From Ramlibacter rhizophilus (GTDB lineage Bacteria > Pseudomonadota > Gammaproteobacteria > Burkholderiales > Burkholderiaceae_C), in NCBI RefSeq assembly GCF_004681965.1, contig NZ_SMLL01000002.1, positions 62,001-126,000 of the forward strand: a DNA stretch of 64,000 nucleotides, in the 5' to 3' direction. The notes beneath the pieces are model-generated. The model did not search any database, was not told the DNA's origin, and was given only the letters and a program-made list of their open reading frames with translations. How positions within the stretch are numbered: the stretch's first letter is position 1; the number at the start of each line of letters is the position of its first letter. The translations under genes and the position numbers were made by a program. This document shows positions 59,276-64,000 of the stretch, one piece after another.

Positions 59276-59294
59276 AGTTTGTCCTGGACAAACT
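59276..59294. promoter_or_regulatory. operator palindrome 2 (CarH-type regulator)
   Basis: AGTTTGTCC-T-GGACAAACT, a perfect 19-bp palindrome. Its centre lies 62 bp (about six helical turns) from the centre of operator 1. A weaker half-site-bearing match (CCTCCGGACAGA) lies between, centred near 59264, two turns from operator 2. Confidence 0.7.
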
Positions 59295-59354
59295 CAAAGA
59301 GTCGATTGCCGAGTCTGCTTCCCTCAACCCACCGCTTCCAGCAAGGAGTTCACC

Positions 59355-59810
59355 GTGAAGAAAGTTCTGCTCGCCGCCGCCCTGACCGTCGCCGCTGCCG
59401 CCGCCCAGGCCAAGGACATCGTTGACACCGCCGTCGCCGCCGGCGACTTCAAGACCCTGGCCACCGCCCTTCAGAAGGCCGGCCTGGTGGACACGCTCAA
59501 GGGCAAGGGGCCTTTCACGGTCTTCGCGCCCACGGACGCCGCCTTCGCCAAGGTGCCGAAGGCGCAGCTCGACGCGCTGCTGGCCGACCCCGCCAAGTTG
59601 CGCGCCGTGCTGACCTACCACGTGGTTCCCGGCAAGGTCATGGCCAAGGACGTGAAGGCCGGCCAGGTCAAGACCGTGCAGGGCGACACCCTCGACGTCA
59701 CCACCGCCGGTGGCGGCGTGAAGGTGGACGGCGCCAACGTGGTGAAGACCGACATCGTGGCCGACAACGGCGTGATCCACGTGATCGACAGCGTGGTGCT
59801 GCCGAACTGA
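59355..59810 (+). CDS. secreted single-domain FAS1 (fasciclin) protein
   Basis: Protein of 151 residues with a signal peptide (about 1-19, ending AAQAK) and one FAS1 domain: [54 protein letters not shown] and [15 protein letters not shown]. It starts with GTG at 59355 after an AAGGAG site. It is divergent from the CarH-type repressor and preceded by two operators and a strong promoter, so light may induce it. Confidence 0.93.
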   Translation: MKKVLLAAALTVAAAAAQAKDIVDTAVAAGDFKTLATALQKAGLVDTLKGKGPFTVFAPTDAAFAKVPKAQLDALLADPAKLRAVLTYHVVPGKVMAKDVKAGQVKTVQGDTLDVTTAGGGVKVDGANVVKTDIVADNGVIHVIDSVVLPN

Positions 59811-59818
59811 TCGAACGG

Positions 59819-59849
59819 GCCGGGCACGCTTGGACCCAGCGTGCCCGGC
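59819..59849. terminator. hairpin between convergent genes
   Basis: A perfect 12-bp stem (GCCGGGCACGCT with AGCGTGCCCGGC) and a 7-nt loop, just after the FAS1 stop and before the end of the convergent gene. There is no T run, so it may stop transcription poorly or serve both directions. Confidence 0.55.
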
Positions 59850-59851
59850 TC

Positions 59852-60379
59852 TCAGTAGTCGATCTCGCCCTGCGCATCCATCGAGACGGCCTGCTGGAAC
59901 GATGGCACGTCACCCTGGAGCGCTCCGTAGAGCCTCCCTGTTCCACTCGCATTCTGGAAGCGGCCCGTCCCCCCGGTCACCACGTACTGGCCCTCGAAGG
60001 TGTAGCTGCCCGTGACGACGAGTGAAAACACGCCCGAGTAGTCCGCCATCACGACGTCTCCGTTGGCGGCGCGCATTGCCATTTGTCCGTCGTACACCGT
60101 GAAAGCCGCGGGCGGCGTGCCCGGCTCCGAACTGATGCAATGCGACCCGTACAGCTGCACCGCGCCGAGATGCGTCGCATGCCCGGTTCCGTTGAGGGTC
60201 CCCCCCGTCCCGGGCTGCCCCTGCGCACCGGGGCAGCGCGACATGCGTCCGATGCGCTCCTCCAGGTCGAGTGAACCCTTGAACGGCCGGCCGAGGGCCG
60301 GCTGTGCCACGCTGGCCAGAGCGATCCCGATGAGGATGAGTCCGGCCCTGATGGACGGGGAATTTGAGAGCAGCTTCAT
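59852..60379 (-). CDS. secreted allene-oxide-cyclase-barrel-like protein
   Basis: Protein of 175 residues with a signal peptide (about 1-29, ending QPALG). The body is beta-rich and has GTLNGTGHATHLGAVQLYGSHCIS, ADYSGVFSLVVTGSYTFEGQYVVTGGTGRFQNASGTGRLYG, a pattern of the allene oxide cyclase/dirigent-like barrel seen in bacterial secreted proteins. Function is unknown. A GGAGGC site precedes ATG 60379. Confidence 0.7.
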   Translation of the reverse strand: MKLLSNSPSIRAGLILIGIALASVAQPALGRPFKGSLDLEERIGRMSRCPGAQGQPGTGGTLNGTGHATHLGAVQLYGSHCISSEPGTPPAAFTVYDGQMAMRAANGDVVMADYSGVFSLVVTGSYTFEGQYVVTGGTGRFQNASGTGRLYGALQGDVPSFQQAVSMDAQGEIDY

Positions 60380-60583
60380 GGCAGCCTCCTGTCGGTCGCC
60401 TTGCCACTGTAAGGACCCGGTGCCGCGCACCTCGTTACGGCAGGACAGACCTGTCACGGCTCGTTGCCTCGTGCTCGGGCGTTTCGCGTTTCCTCCGGGT
60501 CGGGTCGCAGCCACTCAGGGTTCGTCCGGAGACGAACGAAATAAGGCGGGCCTATGGTGGGGGTCCACTTTCAGGAGAACCCC

Positions 60584-60820
60584 ATGCGCATGCTGCTTAT
60601 CGTCCTGAGCCTGGCCTTCAGTGGCGCCGCCCTCGCCAACAGCTGCCCGAGCGAGATGAAGGCCATCGACGCCAAGCTGGCCACCAAGCCCGCCTTGTCC
60701 AAGGAGAACGCCGACAAGGTCGCTGCCCTGCGCGCGCAGGGCGAAGCCCACCACAAGGCCGGCAAGCACGCCGAGTCCATGGCAGCACTGGGCCAAGCCA
60801 AGAAGCTGCTGGGAATGTGA
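60584..60820 (+). CDS. small exported protein (78 aa)
   Basis: Signal peptide (about 1-19, ending ALANS) and a short charged helical body (SEMKAIDAKLATKPALSKENADKVAALRAQGEAHHKAGKHAESMAALGQAKKLLGM). The helix resembles TPR-type segments found in periplasmic proteins. Start at ATG 60584 follows a CAGGAGAA site. I do not recognise the family. Confidence 0.65.
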   Translation: MRMLLIVLSLAFSGAALANSCPSEMKAIDAKLATKPALSKENADKVAALRAQGEAHHKAGKHAESMAALGQAKKLLGM

Positions 60821-60916
60821 CACCCGGGCGCTTCCGGCCGCGTCGGCCACGCCTCGGCGTCGCCTTCGCACCGGGCTGCCGCGCCCGTTTTCGCGCGTAG
60901 AATCCGCCGCTGTTCA

Positions 60917-60990
60917 GCGGGCGTCGTTCAATGGCAGGACCTGAGCTTCCCAAGCTCAAGACGTGGGTTCGATTCCCATCGCCCGCTCCA
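60917..60990 (+). tRNA. tRNA-Gly (CCC anticodon)
   Basis: 74 nt including an encoded CCA end. The acceptor stem GCGGGCG/CGCCCGC is perfect, the D arm and T arm (GTTCGATTC) are normal, and the anticodon loop TTCCCAA puts CCC at 60949-60951. It lies alone, between a small exported-protein gene and the NYN-domain gene. Confidence 0.95.
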
Positions 60991-61114
60991 ATCGTGCTTG
61001 GTCGCCACGACCCCCGCGCGGACCGTTGCTGGAGCCGCAGCGATCGCCGCCCCCGCCGCGCGCCAGCGCCGCAGCCAGCCAACAACCCATGCACGCGCGC
61101 CAGCAGGCGACGAC

Positions 61115-61996
61115 TCATCGCAGGCGGATCTGCTGGTCGTACTCGCTCTTTCGCACCTCGATGTGCGGCTCCATGCCCTTGAGCATTCCGGAGAACGTCG
61201 TGTAGCCGTGCTCGACGACGTCGAAGGTGGGATCGAGACGTTTGACCATCGGCAGGATTTCAGCCTTGTTGATCCAGGGGTCGCCGTGCTTTTCCGCCAG
61301 CAGCCGCATCGCGCGGCGTACCAGGTCGAAGTGGCCGCCCGCAGCCGCAAGCGCCAATCCGCTGCTCTGTTCGTCGGGCCGGGCTTCTGGCGCTGCCACC
61401 ACGCCGGCGGAAGGCTCGGCGGAAGTCCCTGAAGCCGCCGGTGCGCTTTCGGCATCGGCTTGCACCCTGACCTCCACGAGGTTCTCGTAATAGCGGAACT
61501 CGTGGCAGCTCTTGGCCCAGTGCCGGTTCGTCGCCTTGCGCGTGCCCACGCCGATCAGGGTCCGGCCGGCCGCCTTGATCTTCTGCGACACCGGCATGAA
61601 GTCGCTGTCGCCGCCCACGATGATGACGGTTCCGATGTGGGCGAACCTTCCGATGTCCTCCGTGGCATCGAGGCACAGCTTGATGTCGGCGCCGTTCTTG
61701 GCCGCGCCACCGGGTGGGAACAGCTGGACGAGTTCCACCGCGTTTTGCAGCAGGGCATCTCTGTATCGGCCGAAGAACTGCCAATTGCAGTAGGCGCGAT
61801 TGATCGCGATCGGACCGAAGGAGGCAGCAAGGTCCACCACGGCCTCGACGTTCACCAGCGGTTCCTGCGGCCTGAACCGCGCGTCGGGGTTGCGATAGGA
61901 ACCCGGCTCCCGCTCTTCGCACAGCCCGGCATGGATGTTCTCGAAATCCCAGTACAGGGCGACGGTACGGGCGTCGGTTGCTTCGCTCTTGGGCAT
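61115..61996 (-). CDS. NYN-domain ribonuclease-like protein with C-terminal OST-HTH/LOTUS domain
   Basis: Protein of 293 residues. The NYN fold (about 8-180) has the acidic set of a PIN-like nuclease: Asp17 in ALYWDFENIHAGL, GADIKLCLDA and VIIVGGDSDFMPVSQKIKA. A linker leads to a C-terminal winged helix of OST-HTH type (about 225-290: LVRRAMRLLAEKHGDPWINKAEILPMVKRLDPTFDVVEHGYTTFSGMLKGM). It probably binds or cleaves RNA in the cytoplasm. Start at ATG 61996. Confidence 0.9.
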   Translation of the reverse strand: MPKSEATDARTVALYWDFENIHAGLCEEREPGSYRNPDARFRPQEPLVNVEAVVDLAASFGPIAINRAYCNWQFFGRYRDALLQNAVELVQLFPPGGAAKNGADIKLCLDATEDIGRFAHIGTVIIVGGDSDFMPVSQKIKAAGRTLIGVGTRKATNRHWAKSCHEFRYYENLVEVRVQADAESAPAASGTSAEPSAGVVAAPEARPDEQSSGLALAAAGGHFDLVRRAMRLLAEKHGDPWINKAEILPMVKRLDPTFDVVEHGYTTFSGMLKGMEPHIEVRKSEYDQQIRLR

Positions 61997-62094
61997 GGTC
62001 ACCACTCCTGGCGACGATGGTATCCAGCCTGACGCACTGCGGTCGGCTTGACACGCGTCAACCTGTGGTTGCCGCGGCCGCGCGAACTTTCGGC

Positions 62095-63084
62095 ATGCGC
62101 AAAGCCACCGCAGTCCTTCTTGCCGGCGCACTGGTGGGCACCGCAGCCCTGGTGGGCGCCGCCTTCATCCGGGACATGCGCGAGGCCGAGCGCCGCATTG
62201 CGGGTCGCAGTGAGGTGATCGCGAGTTCATTCGGCCAGCTCGAGTACGCCGTGGCGGGACAGGGGCCAGACCTGCTGATGGTTCACGGCACCGGCGGTGG
62301 CTTCGATCAGGGACTGGCCTTCACCGAAGAGCTCAGTCGGCGAGGCCATCGCGTGATCGCACCGTCCCGGTTCGGCTACCTGCGCAGCGACTTTCCGGAC
62401 GCTCCCTCCTCCGAACGCCAAGCGGATGCGTTTGCCGAGTTGCTGGACCGGCTCGACGTGGGCCGCGTGGCGGTGGCAGGCGGTTCGGCCGGTGCGCTCT
62501 CGGCGCTGCAGTTCGCCTTGCGTCACCCGCAGCGCTGCTCGGCCCTGATTCTCATCGTGCCGGCAGCCAACGTCCGTGGCACCGACCCCGTTCAGATGAC
62601 TGCGTTGCAGGCGTTCCTCGTGCGACTGCTGGCGGGTTCGGACCTGCTTTTCTGGATCGGGCTCGAGCTGAGGCGCGACGCGATGATCCGGACCTTGCTC
62701 GCGACGCAGCCCTCCCTGGTGCGCGCCGCACCCATCGAGGAGCAGCAGCGGGTCCAGCGCATCCTGCGGGGAATCCTGCCGGTGTCACGGCGCACGCGCG
62801 GCATGCTCAACGACGCCTCCCTCGCGGGCCGTCCCGCACGCATTGCCTTCTCCAGGATCACGGTGCCGACGCTCGTGATTTCCGCGCAGGACGATCTTTT
62901 CGGAACGGCCTCGACGGCGCGGGACATCGCCGCGGCGGTGCCGGGCGCCAGGTTGGTGGTGTATCCGTCCGGCGGGCATGTCTGGGTGGGGCGAGACGCA
63001 AGCCTCTGGTCCGAAGTCGCCCGCTTCCTGCAGGAGGCGTCGCTGGCCGACCAGGCCGAGGTCGCCGCCCCCTCTCTTCGGTGA
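62095..63084 (+). CDS. exported alpha/beta hydrolase
   Basis: Protein of 329 residues with an N-terminal membrane or signal segment (about 5-24). The alpha/beta fold has the oxyanion-hole segment MVHGTGGGFDQGL, the nucleophile Ser131 in AGGSAGAL, the acid Asp in SAQDDLFGT and the catalytic His in PSGGHVWVG. The substrate is unknown; esters or lactones are likely. A TTGACA box lies about 45 bp before the start. Confidence 0.88.
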   Translation: MRKATAVLLAGALVGTAALVGAAFIRDMREAERRIAGRSEVIASSFGQLEYAVAGQGPDLLMVHGTGGGFDQGLAFTEELSRRGHRVIAPSRFGYLRSDFPDAPSSERQADAFAELLDRLDVGRVAVAGGSAGALSALQFALRHPQRCSALILIVPAANVRGTDPVQMTALQAFLVRLLAGSDLLFWIGLELRRDAMIRTLLATQPSLVRAAPIEEQQRVQRILRGILPVSRRTRGMLNDASLAGRPARIAFSRITVPTLVISAQDDLFGTASTARDIAAAVPGARLVVYPSGGHVWVGRDASLWSEVARFLQEASLADQAEVAAPSLR

Positions 63085-63227
63085 CATGCAAGCGGCTCGG
63101 CAGACGCGCGCAACGAACTCGCTCGCTTTTGAAGCGCGCTGATTGCTTTCTGTCGGCGCTGCGGCCATGGGCCGGCATTCACGCCGATCCTCATACCCGG
63201 CATGGCCTTTGTCGGCCTGCCCGGCCC

Positions 63228-63587
63228 TCAGTGCGACGCGTCCGCCGGACCGTGCACCAACTCCTCCGCCCCGCCGGCCAGCCTCCCGGTGAACGGCACC
63301 TTGCCGGTGAGCATGTGCCACCACATCACCCAGTCGCTGGCCAGGCTGTAGAACGGGTGGCCGAAGCTTGCCGGCTTGTTGCCTTCGAAGACGAAGTGGC
63401 CGGTCCAGGCGAAGGCGTAGCCGACGACCGGCATGAGCAGCAGCGCCCACCACTGCGGCGCGGCAATGGCGTACACCAGGATGGCCAGCACCAGCGTGCT
63501 GCCGACGAAGTGCAGCAGGCGCGAGACCGGGTGCGCATGCTGGGTGAGGTAGAACGCATAGAAGCGCGAGAAGGAATCGAACTGCAT
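63228..63587 (-). CDS. DUF962 / Mpo1-like membrane protein
   Basis: Membrane protein of 119 residues with three to four helices. FYLTQHAHPVSRLLHFVGSTLV and YAFAWTGHFVFEGNKPASFGHPFYSLASDWVMWWHMLTG match DUF962/Mpo1, with conserved His residues that bind iron in the yeast enzyme, which degrades 2-hydroxy fatty acids. It is convergent with the hydrolase gene. Confidence 0.9.
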   Translation of the reverse strand: MQFDSFSRFYAFYLTQHAHPVSRLLHFVGSTLVLAILVYAIAAPQWWALLLMPVVGYAFAWTGHFVFEGNKPASFGHPFYSLASDWVMWWHMLTGKVPFTGRLAGGAEELVHGPADASH

Positions 63588-63759
63588 CGCGGGCTCCGTG
63601 CACTGCCGAGGGCAGGTGCGAAATTATGCGAGCCCCGCGGAAGTGACGAGCCCGGGATCCACCCTGCCCCCGTCGCCGCCCTTGTCGGCCACCTCCTACG
63701 CGGCGGGCCTCAGCCGTAACGCAGAATGGCGCCTTTGCCCGGAACCCGAGGAGAAGAAC

Positions 63760-64000
63760 ATGACCGGAGAGAACAAGGCCCTGGCCGAGCTGCTGGAGCG
63801 ATCACACGACGATGTGCTCCGTGGCTGGGTACAGGCAGCCGGCGCACTGGGCGGGGCCGGAAGCGCCCAGGCCATCCAGGCCGAGGCGCGGGACCTGCTC
63901 CAGCACGTGCTGTCGGGCCTGCGCGCCGGCGCCTCGCCCGAGTCACTGGACGGCGCAGCCTGGGCAGACCTGCGCGCTGCACTGGAAGGCCTGTCGCGCT
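63760..64000 (+). CDS. RsbR-type sensor/STAS protein (5' part)
   Basis: The first 80 codons of a gene that leaves the window. ALAELLERSHDDVLRGWVQ and ARDLLQHVLSGLRAGASPES match the N-terminal domain of RsbR-like stressosome or co-antagonist proteins. A STAS domain is expected further on but not seen. An AGGAG site precedes ATG 63760. Confidence 0.7.
   Translation, partial: MTGENKALAELLERSHDDVLRGWVQAAGALGGAGSAQAIQAEARDLLQHVLSGLRAGASPESLDGAAWADLRAALEGLSR

Noticed and set aside
60554-60583. Upstream ATG for the small exported protein
   Set aside because: The ATG at 60584 follows a CAGGAGAA site and begins a clean signal peptide; the upstream one does not.
63760-64000. Functional link between the RsbR-like gene and the SpoIIE-type phosphatase at 17978
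   Set aside because: They are about 44 kb apart and no STAS or anti-sigma partner is seen with either, so a link is only speculation.

Overview
The window looks like chromosomal DNA of a high-GC betaproteobacterium, most likely order Burkholderiales, family Comamonadaceae (Ramlibacter/Variovorax-like). The reasons are the very high GC at third codon positions, the aceE / PAS sensor kinase / FixJ-type regulator / folD / M3 oligopeptidase order, the short second infA (infA2 type), and typical neighbours (DUF599, DUF962, pirin/DoxX clusters, gluQ-trmB-alaS). I see no prophage, insertion sequence or CRISPR array.

Layout. 1-10.1 kb: the start of aceE (running off the left edge), a divergent sensor kinase/regulator pair, folD, prlC, a glutaredoxin-like secreted protein and a CesT-type chaperone-like protein, closed by three tandem hairpins. 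10.2-14 kb: rpiA/pyrD divergent, then an FAD oxidoreductase and an N-formylglutamate amidohydrolase. 14-20 kb: five leftward genes joined by four successive 4-nt overlaps. They are a membrane sensor with a PP2C/SpoIIE phosphatase (apparently frameshifted), a solute-binding protein, a methyltransferase, a binding-protein/permease fusion and a second permease, with no ATPase gene and degenerate EAA loops. This is the least explained system here.

20-31.9 kb: accessory genes, including a FAS1 lipoprotein, a thiolase with an SDR lacking YxxxK, a hybrid kinase, a phosphoesterase/nucleotidyltransferase pair and a GlxA-type regulator facing a TPR protein. 31.9-35.7 kb: a sodium:solute symporter, a miniature usher-like barrel and a gluconokinase with a 3' frameshift. 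35.6-39.4 kb: an ECF sigma factor and NrsF-type anti-sigma factor, divergent from a bufferin operon (bufA-bufB-bufC-doxX) that makes a post-translationally modified peptide linked to copper protection. The shared intergenic region carries two facing SigF-type promoters.

39.4-48.5 kb: a KdpDE-like pair without kdpFABC, TRAP permeases without a DctP, and a pirin/flavodoxin/DoxX cluster facing its LysR regulator. 48.5-54 kb: gluQ, trmB and alaS. 54-56.6 kb: a secreted GH12-like glucanase with two CBM5/12 domains, and a hemerythrin. 57-60.4 kb: infA, a methyltransferase, and a CarH/LitR-type B12 light-sensing repressor divergent from a FAS1 gene with phased operators. 60.5-64 kb: tRNA-Gly(CCC), a NYN-LOTUS protein, a hydrolase, a DUF962 protein and a truncated RsbR-like gene.

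Two genes (the SpoIIE-type phosphatase and gntK) carry single-base frameshifts, so base-level accuracy should be checked before calling either one broken.
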